A stretch of DNA of 64,000 nt. It comes from Rhodopseudomonas_A sp036404135. Lineage in GTDB: Bacteria; Pseudomonadota; Alphaproteobacteria; Rhizobiales; Xanthobacteraceae. The first letter of the stretch is position 1. Every line of letters starts with the position of its first letter. Under the pieces are notes generated by a model. It was given only the letters and a program-made list of their open reading frames with translations, made no database searches and was not told the origin of the DNA. Positions 26,312-35,248 of the stretch are shown here, one piece after another. The translations under genes were made by a program, and so were the position numbers. Where the stretch lies: the NCBI RefSeq assembly GCF_036404135.1, contig NZ_DASWPE010000006.1, positions 5,147 through 69,146 of the forward strand. Reading direction: 5' to 3'.

Positions 26312-27741
26312 CAGCCGGCCATCCGCAAGCGCAGGAACGACGCCATCGAGGTCCTGATCCGCACCACGTTGAGCAGCCAGGCGGCGGCGGCATAGGCCAA
26401 TCCCCCCGCCGCGCTGACGGTCAGCAGCGACATCAGCCCGGTGCCGCCGACCGCAAGCCGGGTGGCATAGATCGCAACGCCCATCGCCGCCGAGGCCAGC
26501 ACCACCCCGGCCAGCCGGCGCGGTTCGAACGGCAGCACGAAGGCCTTGCGCGTCAACAGGATGGTGATCACCACGCCGACCGCTTCGGTGATCAAGGTCG
26601 CATAGGCTGCGCCCAGCAGATCGAACGTCGCCACCAGCGGGAACATCAAGCCGATACTCAGCACCAGCGTGATGATCGACTGGATCACCGGCAGCATCGG
26701 CCGTTCGGCCAATTGGAAGCTGATCTGCAGATAGAACTGATTGACGACGCCGAACAGCCGCGCCAGCGCCACGATCGGCAGCAGCAGCGCGACGCTGGCG
26801 CGGAAATCCGCGCCGACCAGCGTGCCCGCCACCTGGTCGGCGGCGAGCGCCAGCCACACCGCAACCGGCAGGATCACCGCCAGTAGCAATTCGATGTTCT
26901 CGTTCAGCCGCTCGCGGGTCGCGGCCAGCCCTTCGCCGGTGAAGGTGCGGAACACGATCGGAAAGGTCGCCGCCGCGACGCTCGACGCCAGCATCACCAT
27001 GAACTGCCGCGGCAGGTCGGCCGCGACGCCGAATTTTCCCGCGGCATCGGGTCCGAGCAGATAGGCGACGACCAGCCGGTCGCTGGTGCTGTACAGCGCG
27101 ATCGACAGCCCGCCGAGCGACAACGGCAGCCCGTAGCGCGCGAACTGCATCAGCTGATGCCGCTGATAGCGGCTGATGCGCGGCGCGCTGCCATCGATCG
27201 CGTTCATCACCGCGCCGACCATGAAGCTCACCCCGACCGCAGCGAGCAGCCCGAGGCCGCCCCAGCCCAATTCGATCGCCAGCCAGCCGAGCAGCAGACC
27301 GAGCACGCTGCGGGTGATGCCGATCACCGCATAGCGATAGGGGCGCAGCGTGGCGCGGGCGAATTCCTGCGCGATGTCGAAGGCGCCGACCGCCAAGGCG
27401 GTGAACACGCCGCCGAACAGGATGTAGATGTTGACGTCGGGGCTAAGCAGCAGGATCGCCGCCGGCGCCACGCAGCCCATCGCCCCCAGCGTCAGCCCGT
27501 AGGCGACGATCGCGGTGCCGCGGAAATCGACGTCGGCGGAACTCGCCTGATAGCGCGACACCGACAGCCGGATCCAGACGAAGAACACCGCGCCGACGAT
27601 GCCGGCGATGCTCATGCCGACCACATAGACGCCGTATTCCGCCGGGTTGAGCAGCCGCGTATAGGCGGTGATCGCGATGAAGCCGATCACCGCGGGAACC
27701 AGATGCGCGCCGAGATAGATGGAGAAGTATCGATTCAGCAT
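26311..27741 (-). CDS. Wzx-type lipid-linked oligosaccharide flippase
   Basis: This 476-residue protein has about 12-14 hydrophobic segments and belongs to the MATE/MOP polysaccharide transporter superfamily. Typical features are the N-terminal YTRLLNPAEYGVYVVGMSIAGIV and the mid-protein YGLPLSLGGLSIALYSTSDRLVVAYLLGPDAAGKFGVAADLP. It would flip undecaprenyl-linked repeat units to the periplasm. The ATG at 27741 has GGGA upstream; an in-frame opening at 27849 is not supported by homology. First gene of a tightly overlapping minus-strand operon. Confidence 0.9.
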   Translation of the reverse strand: MLNRYFSIYLGAHLVPAVIGFIAITAYTRLLNPAEYGVYVVGMSIAGIVGAVFFVWIRLSVSRYQASSADVDFRGTAIVAYGLTLGAMGCVAPAAILLLSPDVNIYILFGGVFTALAVGAFDIAQEFARATLRPYRYAVIGITRSVLGLLLGWLAIELGWGGLGLLAAVGVSFMVGAVMNAIDGSAPRISRYQRHQLMQFARYGLPLSLGGLSIALYSTSDRLVVAYLLGPDAAGKFGVAADLPRQFMVMLASSVAAATFPIVFRTFTGEGLAATRERLNENIELLLAVILPVAVWLALAADQVAGTLVGADFRASVALLLPIVALARLFGVVNQFYLQISFQLAERPMLPVIQSIITLVLSIGLMFPLVATFDLLGAAYATLITEAVGVVITILLTRKAFVLPFEPRRLAGVVLASAAMGVAIYATRLAVGGTGLMSLLTVSAAGGLAYAAAAWLLNVVRIRTSMASFLRLRMAG

Positions 27742-28159
27742 GTCGTCCCGATGTCCTTCGCCGACCCATCGCGCGACCGATGATATGTTGCACGCGCCGA
27801 CCGTCTGCTCATCGCCGTTCACCGCTGCTCGATCGTCGGAGCCGGCCACTCACACGCGCGCCGCCCCGTCCGGACGGCAATCGTCCGCTGCAATCGCTTG
27901 TATTTTAACGAGCCCGGGCTCCGACATAAAACCAATTCGCGCGCCGTCGTTAACGCCTAGCCTGCGCCGCCACGGCGATGCGCTTAACCATGTGCAGCCG
28001 TCGCGGGCCGAGCTTGCCAGCAAAATCATGCCGCTTTGCTAATCGAACGGCGCGGAATCCGCGAACACGTTAACCGCTTGCACATTCTGCAATTCAGATT
28101 TTTGGCGAAATGTCGGAGAACTGCGTATATCGACAGCGCCCGAAGGACGGTCGTACGCC
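27742..28159. other. 418-base divergent intergenic region, no gene seen
   Basis: The gap lies between wzx (minus) and a glycosyltransferase gene (plus) and is expected to hold two promoters. It is locally AT-richer around 27895-28130. Short GTTAAC-like words recur (about 27949, 28068) but form no convincing dyad. No terminator, RNA gene or coding frame with family resemblance was found. Confidence 0.5.
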
Positions 28160-29143
28160 ATGATCTTGAATCTGTTTTACGAGGAGAAGGAGGATCGCTG
28201 GCTGCCGGGCGATCGCCATGTCCGATCCTTGTTGCGTCGCCTGCTGATCGGCAAACCGCAGCCCGCCGGGCACACCCGCGTGTTCCTCAATCTTTGCGCG
28301 GGTCTCGACCTGCTCGGCATCCGCTATCGCGTCAACGACTACAGATATATTCAGAGACATCCCGACGAACTCGCCTGCGTGATCGGCCGCCGGTTCCTGC
28401 TGAACAAGATCGCGTGGAAGAATCCGATCCTGCTCGGCGTCGCCGCCTATGACCATCCGGTGGACGCGCCGGGTCTGTTCGACCGGCTGCCGATCAAGAT
28501 GGTTCTGGTTCCCGGCGAATGGTACGTCGACATGTGCCGGCCGTATTGGGAGCGGGTGCGGAGCTGGCCGGTGGGCATCGACACCGAGCTGTGGGCGCCG
28601 GCGCCGCAGGAGCAAAAATCGGTCGACGTGCTGCTGTACGACAAGGTGCGCTGGGAGCACGACCGCATCGCGCCGGCGCTGAACGATCCGATCCGCGCCC
28701 GGCTCAGCGCCGAGGGCCGCTCGGTGCAGGAGTTGCGCTACGGCTCCTATGCGGAGGAGGAGTTCCGGCAGGCGCTGGCGCGCTGCCGGACCATGATCTT
28801 CCTGTGCGAACATGAAAGCCAGGGCATCGCCTATCAGCAGGCGCTGTCCTGCGACGTTCCGATCTTCGCCTGGGACCGCGGCGGCGCCTGGCAGGACCCG
28901 AACTACTTCCCGCACAAGGTAGTGTACGAGCCGGTGTCCTCGGTGCCCTATTGGGACGAGCGGTGCGGAATGAAGTTTGCGACCATCGACGAGTTCCAGT
29001 CGCAATGGCCAGAATTCTGGCGGCGCAGCCAGAGCCGGGAATTTGCGCCGCGCAGCTTCATTCTCGAGACGCTGACGCTGGAACAGCGCGCCCAGCAGTA
29101 TTACGACATCGCCAAGAACGTGGCCGACGGGCTGGCCGCGTAA
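28160..29143 (+). CDS. Glycosyltransferase-like protein of the polysaccharide locus
   Basis: This 327-residue protein looks like a GT-B type glycosyltransferase of a family common in polysaccharide clusters. It has VPGEWYVDMCRPYWERVRSWPVGIDTELW around residues 118-146 and a C-terminal nucleotide-sugar region CRTMIFLCEHESQGIAYQQALSCDVPIFAWDRGG, with the Glu expected in that family. GAAGGA precedes the ATG by about 12 bases. It is alone on the plus strand, convergent with the wzy-like gene. Donor and acceptor are not predictable. Confidence 0.78.
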   Translation: MILNLFYEEKEDRWLPGDRHVRSLLRRLLIGKPQPAGHTRVFLNLCAGLDLLGIRYRVNDYRYIQRHPDELACVIGRRFLLNKIAWKNPILLGVAAYDHPVDAPGLFDRLPIKMVLVPGEWYVDMCRPYWERVRSWPVGIDTELWAPAPQEQKSVDVLLYDKVRWEHDRIAPALNDPIRARLSAEGRSVQELRYGSYAEEEFRQALARCRTMIFLCEHESQGIAYQQALSCDVPIFAWDRGGAWQDPNYFPHKVVYEPVSSVPYWDERCGMKFATIDEFQSQWPEFWRRSQSREFAPRSFILETLTLEQRAQQYYDIAKNVADGLAA

Positions 29144-29178
29144 TTCCGCTTCGTTCACGTCTGCGCGCGCCGGCGCGG

Positions 29179-30516
29179 CTACGCTTTCACGCCGAATCTT
29201 GCCAGATAGTGCAAACCGGCGGCCGCCACCACGAAGCTGAACCAGGTCGGATTCTGCCGGTCGAGCAGGAAGGTCTCCATGGTGGCGAAATAGACGCCGA
29301 ACATCCAGATCACCAGAAACAGCCGGGCCAGCCCGCGAGTGCGCTCCGCCGACTGGATGAGGTGAAAATTGCGCAGCGGCGTGATCACAAAGACGAGAAT
29401 GACAAACGCCAGTCCCGGCAAGCCGATGGTCAGCGCCAGGTCGAGATAACTATTGTGGCTGTGCGGCGAAGTCGACGCCCAGCCGAGATCGTCGGCGGAA
29501 GTTGTGCGGTTGGCGTTTTCCCAGAATGCGGCATAGCCATAGCCGCGGAACGGGTGATCGAGGAAGGCGGCGAAGGCATATTGCCAGATATCGGTGCGCC
29601 CGGTGAAGCTCGGATCGATCGGCAACAGCCGGACGATGGCGGCGAGCCCGGCGTTGATCGCGCTGCCGACGCTGAGCAGATTCATCAGCACCACCGGCAC
29701 CAGACAGATCAGCATTTTGAGCCAGAGGCTTCTGACGCTGGCGACCAATTGGGCCAGCAGGCCGACGCCGATGCACAGCGCCAGCGCGCTCTTGCCGCCG
29801 GAGCCGATCAGGAACAACGCGGCGAGCGCAGCGATCGCTCCGCCCCACCACCGCAACCCGTTGGTTGCAAGATAGAGCCCGAGATAGACCAGGATCGCCA
29901 TCACCGGCGCGGCGGCGTTCTTGTGCGCGAAGCTGCCGCGCCAATCGCCCGCCAGATCCGGCTCGGTGACGTCGGCGGCGGTGTGGATCGACAGCGCCGG
30001 CGCCACCACCAGGCCGAGATAGCACAGCGCCAGCAGCAGCAAGGCGGCGATCGCGAAACACCATTTGAACGCGGCCTGGGTCGGCGGCAGCAGCGGGATC
30101 ATCACCGCCAGCCCGATCACGCTCGCGGTCAGCACGAAGCGCTGCAGCGAAATCCCCGGACTCTGCGACAGCGCGATATTGAACGCCATCCATCCAAGCA
30201 GGCCGAGATGCAGCGGCGTCCATAGCGATTTCAACGCCGGCAGATTGTCGGAGGCCGACAGCAGCATGGTGAGAACGGCGAGCGCGCCGAAGGCGAGGTA
30301 GGTGAACGCCAGTTTGCCGGTCGGCTCGCCCGGCAGGGTGGCGTTGCGCAGATCCTGGAACGGCTCCAGCGTCACCCACACCAAGAGCAGCGACACCACC
30401 ACGGCGAGACAGCGGGCGCAGCTCAGAACGTTCAGTTCATCCAGGGCGGCCTGAACCACCGCAACGACTTCCAAACGCCGAATGTCGATCATGGGATAAA
30501 ATGCTCTGCCCGGCAT
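29179..30516 (-). CDS. O-antigen ligase/polymerase-like membrane protein (Wzy family)
   Basis: This ~445-residue polytopic protein has about 11-12 hydrophobic segments. A large periplasmic loop contains the Wzy_C hallmark: FTGRTDIWQYAFAAFLDHPFRGYGYAAFW followed by HSHNSYLDLALTIGLPGLAF. It would polymerise lipid-linked repeat units in the periplasm. The start may be 30516 or 30492; neither has a good ribosome site. It sits alone on the minus strand between the GT-B gene and the second FemAB gene. Confidence 0.87.
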   Translation of the reverse strand: MPGRAFYPMIDIRRLEVVAVVQAALDELNVLSCARCLAVVVSLLLVWVTLEPFQDLRNATLPGEPTGKLAFTYLAFGALAVLTMLLSASDNLPALKSLWTPLHLGLLGWMAFNIALSQSPGISLQRFVLTASVIGLAVMIPLLPPTQAAFKWCFAIAALLLLALCYLGLVVAPALSIHTAADVTEPDLAGDWRGSFAHKNAAAPVMAILVYLGLYLATNGLRWWGGAIAALAALFLIGSGGKSALALCIGVGLLAQLVASVRSLWLKMLICLVPVVLMNLLSVGSAINAGLAAIVRLLPIDPSFTGRTDIWQYAFAAFLDHPFRGYGYAAFWENANRTTSADDLGWASTSPHSHNSYLDLALTIGLPGLAFVILVFVITPLRNFHLIQSAERTRGLARLFLVIWMFGVYFATMETFLLDRQNPTWFSFVVAAAGLHYLARFGVKA

Positions 30517-30812
30517 TCTTCAGCCGCGCGTCGCTTTGCGGCAACCTGCAGGTCTAGCGGCGCTTGGTTAACGCCGCGTGAAGCCGATGCTGGCCTGGCG
30601 CTCGCGGTCGAACTGCCGCTATCGACGAGCACGCCCCAGCGCCGTCGCGCCGCCTGCGGAAACGGCGCGACGCATTGATAATTCGGCGGTTGCGCGATGC
30701 GCTGCGAAGCTGCGGCAGAGAAGGATTAACCGTTTCAAAAGGAATGACTGGCGGGCGGAGGACGCTGTGCCAGTATGTTCTTCATATTGCGACACGCGCG
30801 GATTGGGTTGCG

Positions 30813-31793
30813 ATGAATTTTTACGCATCAGCGGATTATCTCGACGCGGTCGCCGAGGTCTACTTTAAAGGCCAACGCAGCCGCGTCGAAGACGTGCAGA
30901 TCGGCGATGAGGTGCTTCGTCTGCTGGTGGTCAACGACAAGCGGGTGATCACCCGGCACCAGTTCCTGGATTTTCATCAGCCGCTGCTTGAAGGTGAAAT
31001 CCGCGGTCCGACGCGCAAGGGCCGTTACGCGCCGTCCGTCGCGCGTCGAGTGATCGAGCGGGCGCAATGGGACCCGGCGCAGTTTCCCGGCCTCGAGCTC
31101 GCGCCCTATGTCGACTGGTCGCAGTTTGCCGACCATGACGACTACCGGGCCTATCTGATGCAGCACCACAAGAGCCTGGTGCGGGATCGCGAACGCCGCG
31201 GCCGCAGCCTCGCCGCGGCGCATGGCGAACTGGTATTCACCATGAACGACCAGCAGGCCGACGTGTTCGACGCTGCCAAGCGCTGGAAGAGCCGGCAGCT
31301 ACGCGACAGCGGCCTCGCCGACTATTTCGCCGTCCCGCAGACCCTCGAATTTCTCCAGGCGCTGCGCAGCCGCGGCCAATTGGTCTCCTCGACGCTGCGC
31401 GCCTCCGGCCGGCTGTTGTCGCTGTGGATCGGCTTCGTGCATGACCGCACCTGGTCGGGCTGGATTTTCTCCTATGATCCGGCGTTCCGGAAATACTCCG
31501 TGGGACATCAGCTGCTCAGCTTCATGCTGAGCGAGAGCCATCGCCTCGGCCATCGCGAGTTCGATTTTTCGATCGGCAGCGAGGACTACAAGATGATCTA
31601 CGCCACGCACGGCCGCGTGCTGGGCGCGATCGGCCAGCCGCCGCTCGGACAGCGGCTGATCAGCTACGCCAAGGGCGAATTGCGCGAGCGAACCCCCAAG
31701 CTGTTCGGCGCCGCACGAAACCTGAAGAAGCGGATCGACGGCACGTTGCCGGTGCAGCTGGTGACGGGCCAGACCGATCCGGCCAAGGCGTGA
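30813..31793 (+). CDS. FemAB/GNAT-type acyltransferase, second copy
   Basis: This ~326-residue protein resembles the one at 20932 in its C-terminal half. GRLLSLWIGFVHDRTWSGWIFSYDPAFRKYSVGHQLLSFMLSESHRLGHREFDFSIGSEDYK aligns with the other copy's HNFDLSVGALQYK region. The ATG at 30813 (NFYASADYLDAVAEVYFKG opening) is preferred over the frame start at 30675 because the latter's residues look non-coding. Its stop overlaps the next gene by four bases. Likely an N- or O-acyltransferase acting on a sugar precursor. Confidence 0.8.
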   Translation: MNFYASADYLDAVAEVYFKGQRSRVEDVQIGDEVLRLLVVNDKRVITRHQFLDFHQPLLEGEIRGPTRKGRYAPSVARRVIERAQWDPAQFPGLELAPYVDWSQFADHDDYRAYLMQHHKSLVRDRERRGRSLAAAHGELVFTMNDQQADVFDAAKRWKSRQLRDSGLADYFAVPQTLEFLQALRSRGQLVSSTLRASGRLLSLWIGFVHDRTWSGWIFSYDPAFRKYSVGHQLLSFMLSESHRLGHREFDFSIGSEDYKMIYATHGRVLGAIGQPPLGQRLISYAKGELRERTPKLFGAARNLKKRIDGTLPVQLVTGQTDPAKA

Positions 31794-32782
31794 GCGCCGC
31801 GCCTCCCGGTGAGACAACTCTGCACGGCGACTCCGCCGGTCCAGTCAAAGGAGCCCGCGCCTTGGAGGTGAAACAGGCTTTCGACACCGCGCCGCCGCTG
31901 CCATCGACGCCCGCCACGCCCTGGGAGGGCTGGAAGCGGGGGCTGAAGGACCGGCTATCCGCCGCGATCCTGCCGTTGGTGGAACACGTCGCCCGCCCCT
32001 ATCTCGGCGGCGAAACCGTCGACGACGCATTGTGCGTGGCCCGCCGCCTGGCGCAGGAGACCGCGGCGAGCACGCTCGGCTTCTGGGACACGCCGGATTA
32101 TTCCGGCCGCGAGATCGCCGATATTTATCTCGCGACCATTGCCCGATTGGCAGACGGCAGCCTTGATAGTTACGTCTCGGTCAAGCCGCCGGCGTTGCGG
32201 TTTGATCCGGACCTTGCGATCGAGCTTGCCGCGGCCGCGGCGGCCTCCGGGGTGCGGCTGCATTGCGATGCTCACGGCATCGAGGTCGCCGATCGGTCCA
32301 ATGCCATGTTGCAGGCGATGCTGACGCGGTTCGGCGCCGGCTGCGCCGGCACCACGCTGCCCGGACGCTGGGCGCGTAGCGTGGCGGATGCCGATTGGGC
32401 CGTCGCCTATGGATTGAACGTCAGGGTGGTGAAAGGCCAATGGCCGGATCCCGCCGATCCGCAGCGCGATATGGCGGACGGATTTCTCGAGGTGATCGAC
32501 CGCCTGGCGGGGCGCGCGCGCCATATCGCGGTCGCCACCCACGACCTCGCCTTGGCCTCGGAGGCGATCCACCGCATCCGCGCCGCCGGCACCTCATGCG
32601 AACTGGAGCTGCTGTTCGGGATGCCGTTGCAGCCGCTGCAGCGCTGGGCCGCGAGTCACCAGGTCAAGACCCGGATCTACGTGCCGTTCGGGAAAGGATT
32701 CATTCCCAATGCGCTCAATGTGCTGCGGCAAAATCCTGGACTGATGTGGACCATCGCCCGGCGCCGCCTCGCCGTGGGCTAA
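31790..32782 (+). CDS. Proline dehydrogenase-like (PRODH barrel) protein
   Basis: This 330-residue protein has the flavin-dependent proline dehydrogenase barrel pattern. SYVSVKPPALRFD carries the Lys strand, then come LHCDAHGIEVADRSNAM, LNVRVVKGQWPDP (compare RLVKGAYW in PutA), HIAVATHDLAL, CELELLFGMP and RIYVPFGKGFIPNAL. These map in order onto PutA strand ends. It starts at GTG 31790, overlapping the FemAB stop (GTGA), so it is translationally coupled to a polysaccharide modification gene. No P5C dehydrogenase domain or gene is nearby, so ordinary proline catabolism is unlikely to be its only role. Confidence 0.82.
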   Translation: MSAAPPGETTLHGDSAGPVKGARALEVKQAFDTAPPLPSTPATPWEGWKRGLKDRLSAAILPLVEHVARPYLGGETVDDALCVARRLAQETAASTLGFWDTPDYSGREIADIYLATIARLADGSLDSYVSVKPPALRFDPDLAIELAAAAAASGVRLHCDAHGIEVADRSNAMLQAMLTRFGAGCAGTTLPGRWARSVADADWAVAYGLNVRVVKGQWPDPADPQRDMADGFLEVIDRLAGRARHIAVATHDLALASEAIHRIRAAGTSCELELLFGMPLQPLQRWAASHQVKTRIYVPFGKGFIPNALNVLRQNPGLMWTIARRRLAVG

Positions 32783-32961
32783 CTCTGTCGCGCAAAGGCC
32801 CGGTAGCAACCGCGGGGCTGCCGCGCCGCGGCTCGAGCGCGCACGCCCGCAAAGCAAGCCCGCAACCGCGGACGGCGTCTGGCTTAACCATTTCATAACC
32901 ATGGCTGCCGCAGTCTCGCGGCGGTATCGTCTCCGTTCGAGACCTCGCAAAAGGCTTGAAC

Positions 32962-33372
32962 ATGCTTCAGTTCTTATTGCGCACGCGGGCCGGCAATCCG
33001 TTCCGGGCACGTTCAGCGGCGCGCGACGTCGAAACCGACACCGCGCGCATTGCGTCGATCGCCCTGTCGATCGACGAGGCGATCCGAGCGGCCGAAGCTG
33101 AGAACGAGGGCTTGAACCGGCGGCTGGCCGACGTCGTGGCGCGTGCCGCCGTGACCTTCGGCAATGACACCCACGAATATCAGGAGCGCGACCTGCTCGA
33201 CAGCCACCACCAGAACCTGTTCAACGCCGAGATCGCCAACGCCGAACGCCGGCTCGCGGAGCTCGTGGAGAGCATCGGGCATTTCAAATTCTTGAAGGCG
33301 GTGCTGACGACAAGGTTTCCGGATCTCAAGCCGTCAGCCTCGCCGGCCGGCCCGGGCGACGCGCCGCGATAG
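32962..33372 (+). CDS. Conserved hypothetical protein, coiled-coil rich
   Basis: This 136-residue cytoplasmic protein is not recognised. It is rich in charged helices (IALSIDEAIRAAEAENEGLNRRLADVVARAA and NAEIANAERRLAELVESIGHFKFLKAVL), suggesting a short coiled coil. AAGG precedes the ATG at 32962 by about eight bases. It follows the PRODH-like gene by 179 bases and may have its own promoter. Codon use is like its neighbours, supporting a real gene. Confidence 0.6.
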   Translation: MLQFLLRTRAGNPFRARSAARDVETDTARIASIALSIDEAIRAAEAENEGLNRRLADVVARAAVTFGNDTHEYQERDLLDSHHQNLFNAEIANAERRLAELVESIGHFKFLKAVLTTRFPDLKPSASPAGPGDAPR

Positions 33373-33537
33373 CGCCGTCGGGCGCTGTCCGCTCAGCGAT
33401 CCACAGCGGGTTCGGGCGCTGCGGCTTTTGCAACGCGACGCGGCGCCACGTCGAATGCAGCTTCGCGGTGATGCCGCGCACCTTCGCCTCATGGCGACTG
33501 CATCGCGGGATGCGGCCGCTCGGCGGCGACGCCGCGC

Positions 33538-33885
33538 TCACCGATCACGCTGCAAGCGCAGAAACTGGCTCTTGGCGAGCCGCCCCGCCACAATGCCGAT
33601 GCACATCGCTAGGCTGTCGACGAGCGCGTCTTCGAGCCGGGCGTGACGCGTCGACAAGGGAATTTGCATGGCTTCGAGAGCGAGGCAAAACCAGATCGCG
33701 GCGATCAGCAGCAGCGGCGTTTTCTTCTCGAAGGCAAAGCCGAACAGCAGGCCCGGCAGCACGAAGGCGCCGAAATGTTCGATGTCGTGCTGAAGCCCGG
33801 TGACCGGCCGCACGTCGGCCGGCACGATGCTCAGCAACACCAGCGCCGCGGCGCAGACATAGGCCAGGATGCGCAAAGATTTCAT
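33538..33885 (-). CDS. VanZ-family membrane protein
   Basis: This 115-residue protein has three to four hydrophobic segments and the VanZ pattern: VLLSIVPADVRP, then LQHDIEHFGAFVLPGLLFGFAF, LEAMQIPLSTRHARLEDALVDSLAMCIGIVAG. VanZ relatives occur in polysaccharide loci and envelope stress contexts; function here is unknown. The ATG at 33885 (KSLRILAYV) is preferred over an in-frame opening at 34005. Convergent with the preceding hypothetical gene. Confidence 0.72.
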   Translation of the reverse strand: MKSLRILAYVCAAALVLLSIVPADVRPVTGLQHDIEHFGAFVLPGLLFGFAFEKKTPLLLIAAIWFCLALEAMQIPLSTRHARLEDALVDSLAMCIGIVAGRLAKSQFLRLQRDR

Positions 33886-34215
33886 GCCCGCGGCAATCCG
33901 AACGCCCTTTGAAGAACACCCGGCGCGCGCCTCGGGAAGGGCTTTTCCGAGTAACACGTGGCTTCGCCGCGATCGAACCAGACCGCCGCGACCATCAATT
34001 CTCAATGACCAGCAATTAAGAGCAAGATTGCGGCCGACAAGCGCTTGGCGTGAAGCCGGGCATTGCGGCGGTCGCGGCGCGCCGTCTGATCGCGGAATTC
34101 AGCGGCAGGAACGGCACCCGGACCTCATGCGGCTCTTGCTGTGCAAGCTGAGGTTCAATGGCGAGCAGAACGCACCGAAGGCACGACCCTCGGCAAACAA
34201 GGGCTCAAGCCGAAA

Positions 34216-34300
34216 TGGTGCCCCTGGCCGGAATCGAACCAGCACTCCTTGCGGAACTCGATTTTGAGTCGAGCGCGTCTACCAGTTCCGCCACAGGGGC
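34216..34300 (-). tRNA. tRNA-Leu (anticodon CAA)
   Basis: An 85-base type II tRNA folds on the minus strand. Acceptor stem GCCCCTG at 34300-34294 pairs with CAGGGGC at 34226-34220. The anticodon loop CTCAAAA gives CAA between CTCGA and TCGAG. It has a long variable arm and a GTTCGATTC T-loop. The 3' CCA is encoded at 34218-34216. Confidence 0.97.
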
Positions 34301-34579
34301 CCACGAACCACGGCAAGCCGTGGTCGCGAAGCGGGCGGAATATAGCGGCCGCGCCCGCGCGGTCAACCCGCAGCCGGCCTCGGTGCGCAAACATCAAACG
34401 CCGCATTGAAATCCAGCTCGGCGCGGCGGCAAATTCCGCGGCGGCGGCGACCACCGGCCGCCATGACGACCGGGCGCTGCACATCGTCGGCAAAGCCGTG
34501 CCGCCGGCAGCCGCGCGACCGGTCCCGACACCGCGCTTTGATCGAGCCCGGCTCGACAGCGCCGTGGCCCGGCGCTACA

Positions 34580-34637
34580 GCATGATCCCGAAAAATACGT
34601 CCGGTTTTCGAAAACATCGTGCGCGATCAAAAAGCTA
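34580..34637 (+). repeat. Intergenic repeat fragment, family D
   Basis: A GCATGATCCCGAAAA...CCGGTTTTCG...ATCGTGC-type element, self-complementary at its ends, widespread in this bacterial group. A related fragment lies at 36889-36931 on the other strand. Together with the tRNA upstream it accounts for the 402-base gap before dsbB; the remainder (34301-34579) holds nothing I can name. Confidence 0.65.
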
Positions 34638-34702
34638 GGGCGGAATGGCGATTTGAACAAACGTCATCCCGCTGGACAGCGGGCTGAACAGGAGTCTCCA
34701 CG

Positions 34703-35248
34703 GTGGCGCTGAACAATCTGGCGGCTGACACAGGCGGCAAGGCAGCGCCGGCCCGCGATGCGGCGCGGGGCGCGACGATCGGCGTCGCCGCGATCGGCGC
34801 CGCCACCTTGGCGGGCGCCTGGTTCTTCCAGCTGGTGCTGGCCATCGTGCCCTGCCCGCTCTGCCTCGAGCAGCGCTACGCCTATTATCTGGCGATCCCG
34901 CTGGCGCTGATCCTCGCCGTCGCCGCCGGCCGCGGCGCGCCGCAGTGGCTGCTGGCGGGCGGCCTTGCGGTGCTGGCGCTGCTGATGCTCGGCAATGCCG
35001 GGCTTGGCGCCTATCACGCCGGCGTCGAATGGGGATTCTGGCCGGGACCGACCGATTGCAGCGGGCCGCTGGTCGATTTCAGCCGCGGCGGGCTGCTCGA
35101 CCAGCTCGACAAGGTCAAGGTGATCCGCTGCGACGAGGTGCAATGGCGCTTCCTCGGACTCTCGCTGGCCGGCTACAACGTGCTGATTTCGCTGGCGATG
35201 GCGGCTTTGGCCGGGCGTGGCGCGGCGACCGCCGCCAAAGCCATTTAA
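34703..35248 (+). CDS. dsbB: Disulfide bond formation protein B (DsbB family)
   Basis: This 181-residue inner-membrane quinone reductase reoxidises a periplasmic thiol oxidase. Four hydrophobic segments are visible. The redox pair is CPLC (Cys51, Cys54) in VPCPLCLEQRYAYY, and the second periplasmic pair is Cys119 (GPTDCSG) and Cys143 (IRCDEV). It starts at GTG 34703 with AGGAG upstream. The 3' end overlaps the convergent AbrB-type gene by four bases. A DsbA-like gene lies 3.5 kb downstream. Confidence 0.92.
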   Translation: MALNNLAADTGGKAAPARDAARGATIGVAAIGAATLAGAWFFQLVLAIVPCPLCLEQRYAYYLAIPLALILAVAAGRGAPQWLLAGGLAVLALLMLGNAGLGAYHAGVEWGFWPGPTDCSGPLVDFSRGGLLDQLDKVKVIRCDEVQWRFLGLSLAGYNVLISLAMAALAGRGAATAAKAI

